A DNA stretch of 64,000 nucleotides from Microbacterium sp. LWO12-1.2 (GTDB taxonomy: Bacteria > Actinomycetota > Actinomycetes > Actinomycetales > Microbacteriaceae), in assembly GCF_040675875.1 (NCBI RefSeq), contig NZ_JBEGII010000001.1, positions 496,001-560,000 on the forward strand, read 5' to 3'. Below, piece after piece: positions 33,959 through 42,837 of this stretch (positions within the stretch are counted from its first letter, which is position 1; every line of letters begins with the position of its first letter). Made by a program: the position numbers and the translations under genes. The notes under the pieces were generated by a model. The model did no database searches, had not been told where the DNA came from, and saw only the letters and a list, made by a program, of their open reading frames with translations.

Positions 33959-34651
33959 CTATTCCTCGCCGGGAAGTGTGTTGCCGAGTGCCTCACCGCC
34001 GGGCATCGCCGCGGCGAGCTCGTCATCTCTGGCCACGTCTGTCAGCGGCCAGTACAACGACCCGTCAGACAGCTCGACGGCGAACCCCTGAACCGCCGGT
34101 ACATACAGGGCAGCGCCCTTCGGGCGACCCTTCGTTGAATCGATCGTGTCGAGCCCGTTGCTGCCGCGAGGCGCTGCAGTGGACTCGGTTGCATAGACGA
34201 TGACGTTGGTGCCGCTGGGCAGTGCTGCGCTCCAGCGCGCAGCGTTCACGTCGACCGGCGCGTAGAGCACGACGTACGCACTTTCACCGACCTTCAGGCT
34301 TCCTTTGACGACCTCGGACGTGCGGACTTCGACGACGACGCTACGTATCTCCGTCAGGCCGTCACCGGCCTTGCCGAACTGCGGCCCGTCAGCGACTCCG
34401 AGGACGCTTCCTGCGAAGACGGCATCCGAAAGATCGGCGAGTTCGTCGTTCGACTGGACATCGTTGTAGTCGAAGGAGATATCGCGGACGAGGGCGCGGA
34501 GCTCGTCCGCCGAGGCGCTTGCGGCTGTCGCTGGGGTCGGCGCCGCCTTGTCGGCGGGGTCCGTTGCGGTGCACCCGGAGAGGCCGATCGAGCCTACGAG
34601 GAACAGGGCGGCGAGGCTCGCTCCCGTCCATGTCTTGCTGCGTGCGTGCAT
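33959..34651 (-). CDS. secreted lipoprotein of unknown function
   Basis: A 230-residue lipoprotein: signal MHARSKTWTGASLAALFLVG with lipobox LSGC (Cys27), an Ala/Thr/Pro-rich tether, then a mostly beta domain of no family I recognise (FAGSVLGVADGPQF, VVVEVRTSEVVKGSLKVGE, YVVLYAPVD). The pattern 'VFAGSVL...V.EVVKGSLKVG' resembles secreted proteins that carry a small SH3/OB-like barrel. The ATG at 34651 has GGGAGAG upstream. It follows the metzincin-like gene by 23 bases, same strand, so the two are probably co-expressed. This segment is visibly more AT-rich than its surroundings. Confidence 0.75.
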   Translation of the reverse strand: MHARSKTWTGASLAALFLVGSIGLSGCTATDPADKAAPTPATAASASADELRALVRDISFDYNDVQSNDELADLSDAVFAGSVLGVADGPQFGKAGDGLTEIRSVVVEVRTSEVVKGSLKVGESAYVVLYAPVDVNAARWSAALPSGTNVIVYATESTAAPRGSNGLDTIDSTKGRPKGAALYVPAVQGFAVELSDGSLYWPLTDVARDDELAAAMPGGEALGNTLPGEE

Positions 34652-34674
34652 TTTCACTCTCCCGAGACGAGTCG

Positions 34675-35283
34675 TCAGTATGCGGCGTTGATATGGGCGA
34701 CGTGATGCGACGAATAGGTGATGTTGGTCGAGGATCCGCTCACCATGCAGCCGCCATAAGTCGACGTGTGCGTGAGTCCTGCGGCGTGTCCGATCTCGTG
34801 ACACATGGTTTTCCGTCGCTGGGCGTAGTTCGGCAACAACGACGTATTGATGACCATCGATCCCTGATCACAGGTCGTCGGTTTCCCCGCGACTTTCTTC
34901 GTGCATATCCAGACCCCGCGCGTCGTCGAACCGAGACCGTCCGGACGCTCCGGAGAGGTGTTCAAGTACCCGCCGATGTCCGTCTGGGGTCCACACGGAT
35001 TCGCATAGGTGCGATACATATCTGTCTGTGCATCGAGATTGGCCATCGCATCACCGAACGGGGTTCCCCAGTCTGCGACCGGCCATGGATACGGGGTGCA
35101 GTAGTCCATGTTGGCATCGTCGGCACGACACCCGGTGGTTGAGCTGCACGTGCCGAAATCGTCGGCTTTTGCATCTGGCACTGATACGAGAGTGAATCCT
35201 GCTGCGATGGCCGCGATAAGGATTATTTGGGAGAACCTCACCAAGGAGTTCTTCGATGCCGCGGCAGATCTCGGAATAGTCAT
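34675..35283 (-). CDS. secreted metzincin-like zinc protease
   Basis: A 202-residue secreted protein. A signal peptide ends about residue 39 (VSVPDAKA|DDFG). The zinc motif HEIGHAAGLTH (HExxHxxGxxH, residues 162-172) and a Met-turn CMVSG (Met180) define a metzincin. The mature chain has eight cysteines, so up to four disulfides. It is very small for a metzincin (about 163 mature residues), with no propeptide evident. The start is ATG at 35283; only a weak ribosome binding site precedes it. It is followed by a lipoprotein gene; the pair may be a protease and its anchor, substrate or inhibitor. Target unknown. Confidence 0.8.
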   Translation of the reverse strand: MTIPRSAAASKNSLVRFSQIILIAAIAAGFTLVSVPDAKADDFGTCSSTTGCRADDANMDYCTPYPWPVADWGTPFGDAMANLDAQTDMYRTYANPCGPQTDIGGYLNTSPERPDGLGSTTRGVWICTKKVAGKPTTCDQGSMVINTSLLPNYAQRRKTMCHEIGHAAGLTHTSTYGGCMVSGSSTNITYSSHHVAHINAAY

Positions 35284-35475
35284 TGTTCGCCTATCGAGTA
35301 TGCACCCCGGGCGGGGTCGCTTGCGGTCCATCATGCCCGACGGTGTCAATTGTCGATGTAGGCCTTTCGGGGGACAGAAGACCGTGGAGGTCACGTATAT
35401 CGGGGATGGAATCGTGGCCCTTATCGATGGAGAGAGGTCCAGCGGTGACCTGTCGATCCGCATCGACCACTGCGG

Positions 35476-35481
35476 CAGACT
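35476..35481 (+). promoter_or_regulatory. possible -10 box of leaderless LD-carboxypeptidase gene
   Basis: CAGACT six bases before the ATG at 35488; differs from TANNNT only at the first base. No ribosome binding site precedes the ATG. Confidence 0.35.
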
Positions 35482-35487
35482 GGATGG

Positions 35488-36519
35488 ATGCTGTCCGCAC
35501 CCAAACTCCGTGCCGGCGACCGCGTCGCCGTGCTGTCACCCGCGTTCGCCGCGCCCGCCGTCGCGCCCGAGATCCACGCGCAGGCGCTGCGGAGGCTCAC
35601 CGAGCTCACCGGACTCGTGCCGGTGGAGTACCCGACCACTCGTCTGCTCGATGCGAGCCCCGAGGCGCGGGCGGCCGATGTCAACGCGGCATTCGCGGAT
35701 CCGAGCATCCGCGCGATCCTCGCCACGATCGGGGGCGACGATCAGATCCTCGTGGTGCCGCATCTCGATCCGGCGCTCGCGCTCGCCGACCCGAAGCCCT
35801 TCCTCGGGTACAGCGACAACACGCACATGCTCAACTGGCTCTGGAGCCTCGGGATCACCGGCTTCTACGGCGGCTCGACCGCGGTGCATCTCGGCCCTGG
35901 ACCCGGCGTCGACGACATCCATCTGCGCTCCCTGCGGGCTGCGCTGCTCGACGGCGGCGCGCTCGAGATCACCGAGCCAGGGGAGTCGGAGGACATCGGG
36001 CGGCGGTGGACCGACCCGCGGGCTCTGACCGAGAACGGTGACCGCACGCCCACGGAGCCCTGGACCTGGGCGGGTCCGGCGCGACGGGTCGCCGGGCGTA
36101 CCTGGGGCGGCTGCCTGGAGGTGGTCGACAGCCTCGCGCTGGCCGACCTTCTGCCCACGGTGGCAGAGCTCGAAGGCGCCATCCTGCTGCTGGAGACCAG
36201 CGAGGAGCGCCCGTCGGCGAGTTGGGTGCGGCGCTGGCTGCGAGGTCTGGGGGAGCGCGGCATGCTCGGAGCGGTTGCCGGAGTGGTGATGGCGCGCCCG
36301 CCGGTCAGCGACTTCGAGTTCCTGCCGTCCGACGACGAGGCGACGGCTCTGCGTGCCGCCCAGCGGGATGCGGTGGTCGAGGTCGTCGCCCACTACAACC
36401 CGGATGCGGTGGTCTGCGTAGGCGTGCCGTTCGGGCACACGCGCCCGCAGTGGATCCTGCCCTACGGCGGCGACATGGTGCTCGACGGCGCGACGAGCAC
36501 CATCACGGCGGACTACTGA
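35488..36519 (+). CDS. S66 LD-carboxypeptidase (MccF-like)
   Basis: A 343-residue S66-family serine peptidase. The nucleophile motif is GYSDNTHML (Ser near residue 113); the Glu of LLLETSEERPS and His of VPFGHTRPQ complete the triad. Family members trim L-Ala-D-Glu-DAP peptides of murein or inactivate microcin C-like peptide-nucleotides; the MccF branch has this length and sequence around IGGDDQ. The start is ATG at 35488, apparently leaderless. Convergent with the GH35 gene, 21 bases apart. It might serve cell-wall recycling, as do the murQ genes at 17 kb. Confidence 0.88.
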   Translation: MLSAPKLRAGDRVAVLSPAFAAPAVAPEIHAQALRRLTELTGLVPVEYPTTRLLDASPEARAADVNAAFADPSIRAILATIGGDDQILVVPHLDPALALADPKPFLGYSDNTHMLNWLWSLGITGFYGGSTAVHLGPGPGVDDIHLRSLRAALLDGGALEITEPGESEDIGRRWTDPRALTENGDRTPTEPWTWAGPARRVAGRTWGGCLEVVDSLALADLLPTVAELEGAILLLETSEERPSASWVRRWLRGLGERGMLGAVAGVVMARPPVSDFEFLPSDDEATALRAAQRDAVVEVVAHYNPDAVVCVGVPFGHTRPQWILPYGGDMVLDGATSTITADY

Positions 36520-36540
36520 TTCGAACAGTCGAGGTTCGGT

Positions 36541-38280
36541 CTACTCCTCGGTGTCGCCGAGCAGCAGACCGGCCACGAGTTCCGCGTGCGGGGCGAGCAG
36601 GTTCTCGAGCTCGAGAACCACGAGGCGGTTGTCCCCGGCGCGCGTTGCGGGAGCCGGCACGAACAGCGTGCGCTGCGGTCCGTTGCGCCAGTAGCGCCCC
36701 AGGAAGAAGCCGTTCACGAACGCATAGCCCTTGCTCCACGCGGCGGTGTCGAGGAGCAGGTCGGTCGGTGCGTCGAGCGGGATCTCGGCGACCCAGGCGC
36801 CGGGGCGGGTACCGGCATCCGCGGCGACCGTGCGCGCGGCGACCGAGCGGGCGATCTCCGCGACGTCGAGCGGGGTCGAGCGCCAACCCGTGAGCGGGAC
36901 GCCGTCCAGCGTGGGGGTGCCGAGCAGACCCTTCTCCTCGCCGAGTCGGTGGTCGTAGTTCACGCGGCCCTGATCTTCGACCAGGATGCTGAGGGTGCGA
37001 CCGGCGGGGATGCGCAGCGTGCGGTCGTGGCGCGTGCGCGAGAGCGTGCCGATCGGCTGCCCGTCGACGCGCACCCAGGCGAGATCGCGCACCTCCTCCA
37101 GCGACAGCAGTCCGGGGCCGTCAGCTGGCGGCAGCTCGACGTCGTAGCGCACGAGCGCGCTGAGGTGGCCGAGTGCGTCGAAGGTCGCAGGGGCCTCGGT
37201 CACAGCATCCGCGGCGGGGGCATCCGTCCATGCACCCACCGGGGTCAGCGGCACGGTCATGGTCGGCGACGGGGGCGCCACTGCCGGGAGCTCCTCGGGG
37301 ACCGGGGCGTACTTCGCGATCACGTCGCGGAAGGCGAAGAACTTCTCCGTGGGGTTGCCCGCCTCGTCCAGCGGGGCGTCGTAGTCGTAGGAGGTGACGA
37401 TCGGGAGGTAGCGACCCTTGTGATTGGCGCCGTTCGTGAGCCCGAAGTTCGTGCCGCCGTGGAACATGTAGATGTTCACCGAGGCGCCCGCCGACAGCAG
37501 CGCGTCGAGGTCGGCAGCCGCGGCATCCACCTCGGTGGTGTGGTGCACACCGCCCCACCAGTCGAACCAGCCGTCCCAGAACTCCGAGCACATGAGCGGA
37601 CCGGTGGGCTGGTGAGCGCGCAGGGTCGCCAGCCGTTCCGCGGTGCGGGAGCCGAAGGATCCGGTCTTGTGCAGTTCAGGCAGACTGCCGTCGGCGAGCA
37701 TCCGGTCGACGGGCTGGTCCACCGTGGTCAGCGGAACCGTGATCCCGGCATCCTTCGTCAGCGCCACCAGCGCTTCGAGGTAGGCCTTGTCGGAGCCGTA
37801 GGCTCCGTACTCGTTCTCGATCTGTACGAGCACGACGGGTCCGCCGCGATCGACCTGCCGCGGCGCCACGATCTCGTACACGCGGCGCAGGTAGGCGCTG
37901 ATGTCGACCAGGAACTCCGGGTCGGAGGAGCGCAGCGAGCGCTCACCCGCCGTGAGCCAGTTCGGCAGCCCGCCGTTGTGCCACTCGGCGCAGATGTAGG
38001 GGCCGGGGCGCACGATCGCGTCCAGCCCTTCGGCGTGCACCAGATCGAGGAAGCGGCCGAGGTCGTTCCATCCGGTCGCGTCCCATTCGCCGCGGCGCGG
38101 CTCGTGCGCGTTCCAGGCGACGTAGGTCTCGATCGTGTTCAGCCCCATCAGGCGCGCCTTGCGGATGCGGTCCTGCCACTGGTCCGGGTGCACACGGAAG
38201 TAGTGAAGGGCGCCGGAGATCACCTGGTGCGGCTGTCCGTCGCGGAGGAAGTCGGTGTCGCCGATGGAGAACGAGGTCAC
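36541..38280 (-). CDS. GH35 beta-galactosidase
   Basis: A 579-residue glycoside hydrolase family 35 enzyme cleaving terminal beta-galactosides. The acid/base is Glu157 in QIENEYGAYG; the nucleophile is Glu233 in CSEFWDGWF; RPGPYICAEWHNGGLP and MFHGGTNFG are canonical. No signal peptide, so it acts on imported oligosaccharides. GTG at 38280 is preferred: similarity begins at TSFSIGDTDFLRDGQPHQVISG. It is the last gene of the LacI-controlled operon, after a binding protein and two permeases. Confidence 0.93.
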   Translation of the reverse strand: MTSFSIGDTDFLRDGQPHQVISGALHYFRVHPDQWQDRIRKARLMGLNTIETYVAWNAHEPRRGEWDATGWNDLGRFLDLVHAEGLDAIVRPGPYICAEWHNGGLPNWLTAGERSLRSSDPEFLVDISAYLRRVYEIVAPRQVDRGGPVVLVQIENEYGAYGSDKAYLEALVALTKDAGITVPLTTVDQPVDRMLADGSLPELHKTGSFGSRTAERLATLRAHQPTGPLMCSEFWDGWFDWWGGVHHTTEVDAAAADLDALLSAGASVNIYMFHGGTNFGLTNGANHKGRYLPIVTSYDYDAPLDEAGNPTEKFFAFRDVIAKYAPVPEELPAVAPPSPTMTVPLTPVGAWTDAPAADAVTEAPATFDALGHLSALVRYDVELPPADGPGLLSLEEVRDLAWVRVDGQPIGTLSRTRHDRTLRIPAGRTLSILVEDQGRVNYDHRLGEEKGLLGTPTLDGVPLTGWRSTPLDVAEIARSVAARTVAADAGTRPGAWVAEIPLDAPTDLLLDTAAWSKGYAFVNGFFLGRYWRNGPQRTLFVPAPATRAGDNRLVVLELENLLAPHAELVAGLLLGDTEE

Positions 38281-38363
38281 AGTCGAAGTGCTTTCCGTGA
38301 AGAGAGTTGTCGTGCCGGACGTGCAGGGCCGGACGGGATCGCACCCGCCCGGCCCTGACGTGA

Positions 38364-39725
38364 TTACTTGTTGACGGCGAAGCCCTGGGCGTTGCCGTAC
38401 TCGACCAGCGCGTCCTGCCAGGCCGTGAGGCCCTCGTTCAGGTCGGTGCCGTTCTGGTACGACTGGCCCACGGTGTCGCCGAAGATGCTGTTGCCGTAGA
38501 CCTGGTAGGGCAGGTAGCTCCAGCCTTCGACGACGTCGCCGGCTGCCGCCGCGAGGACCTCGTTGATCTTCTGGCCACCGAAGTACTCGGGGGCGTCGGC
38601 GAGGAACTCGTCGCTCGCGAGCTCGGCGGTGGTCGACGGGAATCCGCCGCTCTCCAGGAACAGCGAGATGCTGTCCTCGGAGTTGTTCAGCCACCACAGG
38701 AATCCGGCCGAGAGCTCCGGGTTCTTGCTCTGCGTGGTCACGGCCTGGCCGCCGCCGCCGTTCTCGGCGCTCGCGGGGGAGCCGTCGTAGGTCGGCATCG
38801 GCGCGACGCGCCAGTCACCGGCGCCGTCGGGCGCGCCGGAGATCAGGTTGCCGGGCATCCAGGCGCCGATCACGAGGGTCGCGATGCTGCCGTCGCCGAG
38901 GGCGCGGAACCACTCGTCGCTCCAGCTGCTGACCGGTGCGACCAGGTCCTCCTCGACGAGGCGGTTCCAGTTCTCGGTCCACTTCTTCGAGCCCTCGTCC
39001 TGCAGGTCGATCGTGACATCGGTGCCCGAGGTGCTGAACGGCTTGCCGCCGGCCTGCCAGATCATCGACGTCGCGAATCCGGCGTCACCGGTGTCGTTGG
39101 TGATGTAGGCGGAGGGGTTCGCAGCGTGGATGGCCTTGGCGGCCTCGTAGTACTCGTCCCACGTGGTCGGCACGTCGAGGCCCGCGGCGTCGAAGACGGC
39201 CTTGTTGTAGAACAGCGCCATGGGGCCCGAGTCCTGGGGGAGGCCGTAGATCGCGTCGCCGTCGGTGACGGAGTTCCACGTCGATGCCGTGTAGTCGTCT
39301 TCGAAGTCCGAGAAGCCGTACTGGGAGAGGTCGACGAATGCGTCGGTGAGCGCGAACTGCGGGAAGGCGTAGTACTCGATCTGCACGACGTCGGGGGCAC
39401 CGGAGCCGGCCTTGATCGCGTTCTGCAGCTTGGTGTACTCGTCGTTGTTGGTACCGGCGTTGACGACGTTGACCTTGACGTTCGGGTATTCCTTCATGAA
39501 CGCCTCGGCCTGTGCCTCGGCGGAGGGGGTCCACGACCAGTACGTGATCTCGCCGCCCTTCTCGAGCGCGGCCTCGACCGAGTCGAACGACCCGTTGCCG
39601 GCACCGGCGCTGCCACCGTCATCGGTGGTTCCGGTGCTGCAGCCGGCCAGCGCGAGCGCGGCGACGGTTCCGGCTGCGAGCACCGTGAGGGTGCGGCGCG
39701 CAGCGGGGTGAGGAAGGTGCTTCAT
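38364..39725 (-). CDS. sugar ABC importer substrate-binding lipoprotein
   Basis: A 453-residue family-1 extracellular solute-binding protein. The N-terminus MKHLPHPAARRTLTVLAAG leads to lipobox ALAGC; the mature domain has the CUT1 features ITYWSWTPSAEAQAEAFMKEYPNV and DVVQIEYYAFPQF. It should bind a beta-galactoside or galacto-oligosaccharide, judging by the GH35 gene 83 bases downstream. It follows the second permease gene by 60 bases. As usual for CUT1 importers, the operon has no ATPase, and a shared MsiK-type ATPase elsewhere is expected. Confidence 0.93.
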   Translation of the reverse strand: MKHLPHPAARRTLTVLAAGTVAALALAGCSTGTTDDGGSAGAGNGSFDSVEAALEKGGEITYWSWTPSAEAQAEAFMKEYPNVKVNVVNAGTNNDEYTKLQNAIKAGSGAPDVVQIEYYAFPQFALTDAFVDLSQYGFSDFEDDYTASTWNSVTDGDAIYGLPQDSGPMALFYNKAVFDAAGLDVPTTWDEYYEAAKAIHAANPSAYITNDTGDAGFATSMIWQAGGKPFSTSGTDVTIDLQDEGSKKWTENWNRLVEEDLVAPVSSWSDEWFRALGDGSIATLVIGAWMPGNLISGAPDGAGDWRVAPMPTYDGSPASAENGGGGQAVTTQSKNPELSAGFLWWLNNSEDSISLFLESGGFPSTTAELASDEFLADAPEYFGGQKINEVLAAAAGDVVEGWSYLPYQVYGNSIFGDTVGQSYQNGTDLNEGLTAWQDALVEYGNAQGFAVNK

Positions 39726-39785
39726 TGCTGTGTCCTTTCGGGGGTGCGGTCCAGCATCGGACCGACGGGGGTGGAACGGGGGCGA

Positions 39786-40676
39786 CTACTGCTTGACGCT
39801 TCCCGCGGTGAGACCTGACTGCCAGAACCGCTGGAGCAGCAGGAAGGCGATGACGATCGGGATGATCGTGAGCAGCGAGCCCATGATCACGAGGTTGTAG
39901 ATCGGCTGCGAACCCGCGCCGATGGCCTGGGAACTCCACTGGTTCAGGCCGACGGTCAGCGGGTACCACGCCGGGTCGGAGAGCATGATCAGCGGAAGGA
40001 AGTAGTTGTTCCAGGTGGCGACCACCGTGAACAGCGCGACCGTCACGATGCCCGGCGCGAGCAGGCGCATCGAGATGGTGAAGAACGTGCGGAACTCTCC
40101 GGCACCGTCGATGCGCGCGGCCTCCAGCAGCTCGGTGGGCACCGATTCGGTGGCGAACACCCAGATCAGGTACAGACCGAACGGGCTGATCAGCGACGGG
40201 ATGATCACCGCCCACGGAGTGTTCGTGAGCCCGAGTTCGCTGAACAGCAGGAACGTGGGGACCGCGAGGGCTGTTCCTGGCACGGCGACCGCGCCGAGCA
40301 CGATCGCGAACACCGCGGGACGACCGGGGAAGCGGTACTTCGCCAGGCCGTAGCCGGCCATGGTCGCCAGCAGCGTCGCGCCTCCGGCACCGACCACCAC
40401 GTACAGCAGCGTGTTGCCCAGCCAGCGCAGGAAGATGCCGTCCCGGTAGGCGAAGGTCGCGGCGAGGTTGTCGAAGAACGCGAAGTCGTCGGCGAACCAC
40501 AGGCCGAAAGAGCTGAAGAGCCCTGACTGCGTCTTGGTCGAGCTGAACAGCAGCCAGACGAGCGGCACCAGCGTGTACAGCGCATAGACGACCATGACGA
40601 TCAGCAGCGTCTTGGACGACCGTGGGTTCATCGGGTCGTTGCGGCGGCGTGAGGGGCGGGCAAGGGGGAGTGCCAT
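39786..40676 (-). CDS. sugar ABC importer permease (MalG-like)
   Basis: A 296-residue CUT1 permease with six hydrophobic segments and the EAA loop ELLEAARIDGAGEFRTFFTI (about residues 190-210), which contacts the ATPase. The ATG at 40676 lies one base past the stop of the MalF-like gene, with GGAGGTG upstream. It forms the membrane channel with that partner for the galactoside receptor downstream. Confidence 0.94.
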   Translation of the reverse strand: MALPLARPSRRRNDPMNPRSSKTLLIVMVVYALYTLVPLVWLLFSSTKTQSGLFSSFGLWFADDFAFFDNLAATFAYRDGIFLRWLGNTLLYVVVGAGGATLLATMAGYGLAKYRFPGRPAVFAIVLGAVAVPGTALAVPTFLLFSELGLTNTPWAVIIPSLISPFGLYLIWVFATESVPTELLEAARIDGAGEFRTFFTISMRLLAPGIVTVALFTVVATWNNYFLPLIMLSDPAWYPLTVGLNQWSSQAIGAGSQPIYNLVIMGSLLTIIPIVIAFLLLQRFWQSGLTAGSVKQ

Positions 40677-40677
40677 C

Positions 40678-41595
40678 TCAGCGCACCTCCGACTTCGAGC
40701 CGCGCAGTTGCACGACGTAGGCGATCACGGCCGTGATGACGCCCATGATGATGGCGATCGTCGCGGCGTAGTTGAACTGTTGTCCCGCGAACGAGAGGTT
40801 GTAGGCGTACATGTTGGGGGTGAAGTACGTCGTGATCACGTTGGGGGCGAGCGGACGCAGGATGTTGGGCTCGTTGAAGAGCTGGAAGCTGCCGATGATC
40901 GAGAAGATCGTCGCGATCACGAGGGCACCGCGCACCGACGGGATCTTGATCGAGAAGATCGTGCGCCACGCGCCAGCGCCGTCGAGCGAAGCGGCCTCAT
41001 ACATGTCGGTGGGGATCGTCTTGAGCGAGGAGTAGAAGATCAGCATGTTGTAGCCGACGAACTGCCAGGTCACGATGTTTCCGATCGACACCAGGATCCA
41101 CTCCCTGGCGAACGGCGTGATGAGGTCGCTGCCGAGGAAGTCGTTGATGTTCGAGGTCAACCCGAACTGGTCGCCGTAGATGTATCCCCACATCAGCACG
41201 GCCACGACGGCGGGCACGGCGTAAGGCAGGAAGATCAGGATGCGGAAGAACGAGGCTCCGCGCAGGCGAGCGCTGTCGAGGGCGAGTGCAGCGCCGAGCG
41301 CGAGGGCGAGCATGATCGGGACCTGCACGACCAAGAACAGGATCACGCGGCCGAACGCCTCCCAGAACTGCGGGTCGCCGAGCGCGCGGACGTAGTTGTC
41401 GAAGCCGACGAACGAGGTGCCGCCGATGAGCTTCTCCTGGAAGAAGCTCAGATACAGCGCGTAGGCGAGCGGTGTCAGGAACACCAAGGCGAACACGATC
41501 ATGAACGGACCGACGAAGGCCCATCCTCTCCAGTCGCGCTTCTCGCGGCGGCGGATGCCGGCAGCGCCGGGGGCCGCAATGATTTCAGTCGTCAT
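40678..41595 (-). CDS. sugar ABC importer permease (MalF-like)
   Basis: A 305-residue CUT1 permease with six hydrophobic segments (WAFVGPFMIVFALVFLTPLA first) and the EAA loop MYEAASLDGAGAWRTIFSI. The ATG at 41595 is chosen because GGAGAAGG lies five bases upstream; a TTG at 41613 is less likely. It is the first gene of the galactoside operon, about 45 bases after the predicted transcription start at the LacI-regulated promoter. Confidence 0.94.
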   Translation of the reverse strand: MTTEIIAAPGAAGIRRREKRDWRGWAFVGPFMIVFALVFLTPLAYALYLSFFQEKLIGGTSFVGFDNYVRALGDPQFWEAFGRVILFLVVQVPIMLALALGAALALDSARLRGASFFRILIFLPYAVPAVVAVLMWGYIYGDQFGLTSNINDFLGSDLITPFAREWILVSIGNIVTWQFVGYNMLIFYSSLKTIPTDMYEAASLDGAGAWRTIFSIKIPSVRGALVIATIFSIIGSFQLFNEPNILRPLAPNVITTYFTPNMYAYNLSFAGQQFNYAATIAIIMGVITAVIAYVVQLRGSKSEVR

Positions 41596-41634
41596 CGACG
41601 AGACCTTCTCCAAGTTCAGGCGCTCACTGCGCCG

Positions 41635-41686
41635 TGTGTCTACGTCAACATATTCGATGCACTGCTAGTGTGTCAACGTCAACACA
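41635..41686 (-). promoter_or_regulatory. galactoside operon promoter with two LacI operators
   Basis: Operator A TGTGTCTACGTCAACATA (41635-41652) and operator B TGTGTCAACGTCAACACA (41669-41686) are identical at 16 of 18 positions, 34 bases apart. On the minus strand, TTGACA (41671-41676, in B) and TATGTT (41647-41652, in A) form a -35/-10 pair with an 18-base spacer. A repressor would thus cover both boxes. A TAGTGT at 41666-41671 could be the -10 of the divergent lacI-type gene. Confidence 0.82.
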
Positions 41687-41703
41687 TGAATGGATGATGA
41701 CCC

Positions 41704-42741
41704 GTGACCTTGGAACCTTCGACAGAGCAGTCGCAGCGCCGCAGAGAGCCCTCGATGGAGGATGTCGCCCGCGAGGCCGGGGTGTCCGGCCAGACCGTGT
41801 CGCGCGTCGTGAACGCCCGCGGCTACGTCGGCGCCGCCACCAGGGAGCGGGTCGAAGAGGCCATGCACCGCCTCGGCTACCGCCCCAACAGTGCGGCCAG
41901 GGCGCTGCGATCGGGCCGATTCCGCACCTTCGGTGTCGTGATGTTCTCGTTCAGCTCCTACGGCAACCAGCGCACGCTCGACGCGATCGCCGTGCGGGCG
42001 GCGCAACTCGGATACGCCCTCACCCTCATCCCGGTGGAATCCAGCGCGAAGGACACCGTGGTGGGCGCGTTCCGCAGACTCGAAGAGCATGCGGTCGACG
42101 GCATCATCATCGTGATCGAGGCGCATCAGCTAGACGAGGCCGACATCGAGATCCCCAGCGGCCTCCCGGTCGTGTTCGTCGACTCGAACCGGACGGCCGA
42201 GCATCCCTTCGTCGACACCGACCAGGCGCAGGGTGCACGTCTGGCGACCGAGCACCTGCTCGACCTCGGACACGAGACCGTGTGGCATGTGACGGGCCCC
42301 GCGCAGTCGTACTCGGCCGAGCGTCGACGAGAGGCCTGGCAGTCGACGCTGGAGGCTGCGGGACGCCGAGTGCCGGAACCTCTGCCGGGCGACTGGAGCG
42401 CCGCTTCCGGATATCAGGCCGGCGTGACGCTCCGCGAGATCGACGGGGTGACCGCCGTCTTCGTCGCGAACGACCAGATGGCGATCGGCGTGCTGCGCGC
42501 ATTCCGCGAGGCCGGTATCGCCGTGCCGGATGATGTCAGCATCGTCGGCTTCGACGGCCTGCCCGATGCGGCGCAGCTCTGGCCGCCCCTGACCACAGTG
42601 CAGCAGCACCCGGAGCGTGTGGGTGCCTTCGCCGTGGACGCGCTCGTCGCCGAGCTCGACGAGGGGGAGCGGCTGCAGACCCCGCTCGTCGGTACCGAGC
42701 TCATCGTGCGCGCGAGCACCGCACCGCCGCGGCAGCGCTGA
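41704..42741 (+). CDS. LacI-family repressor of the galactoside operon
   Basis: A 345-residue LacI/GalR regulator: HTH and hinge at residues about 16-70 (MEDVAREAGVSGQTVSRVVNARGYV, SAARALRSGR), then a sugar-binding core with GIIIVIEAH, FVDSNRTA and DVSIVGFDGLPDA. The start is GTG at 41704; ATG at 41755 (MEDVAREAG) is possible but would leave no N-arm. It is divergent from the importer and GH35 operon, and the intergenic region carries two matching 18-bp operators on the operon promoter. Probable inducer is a galactoside. Confidence 0.9.
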   Translation: MTLEPSTEQSQRRREPSMEDVAREAGVSGQTVSRVVNARGYVGAATRERVEEAMHRLGYRPNSAARALRSGRFRTFGVVMFSFSSYGNQRTLDAIAVRAAQLGYALTLIPVESSAKDTVVGAFRRLEEHAVDGIIIVIEAHQLDEADIEIPSGLPVVFVDSNRTAEHPFVDTDQAQGARLATEHLLDLGHETVWHVTGPAQSYSAERRREAWQSTLEAAGRRVPEPLPGDWSAASGYQAGVTLREIDGVTAVFVANDQMAIGVLRAFREAGIAVPDDVSIVGFDGLPDAAQLWPPLTTVQQHPERVGAFAVDALVAELDEGERLQTPLVGTELIVRASTAPPRQR

Positions 42742-42775
42742 GCCGGCGCGCTCGGCCCTCGGCTGCGGAGGAGAA

Positions 42776-42789
42776 CTCCCCGAGGGGAG
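42776..42789. terminator. possible terminator between lacI-type and iclR-type genes
   Basis: CTCCC-CGAG-GGGAG hairpin nested inside a looser GGAGGAG/CTCCTCC pair. It lies in the 96-base gap between convergent genes; there is no T-run. Confidence 0.3.
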
Positions 42790-42837
42790 GGGAATCAGGC
42801 GCGAATGCTCCTCCCGAGACGCGGAACTCCTCGCGAG

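Noticed and set aside
33862..41652. 12-mer TACGTCAACATA shared by 33862-33873 and 41641-41652 as a common operator
   Set aside because: Only half of the LacI-type palindrome matches at 33.8 kb, and the two sites have different symmetry; probably chance similarity of TTGACG-type boxes.
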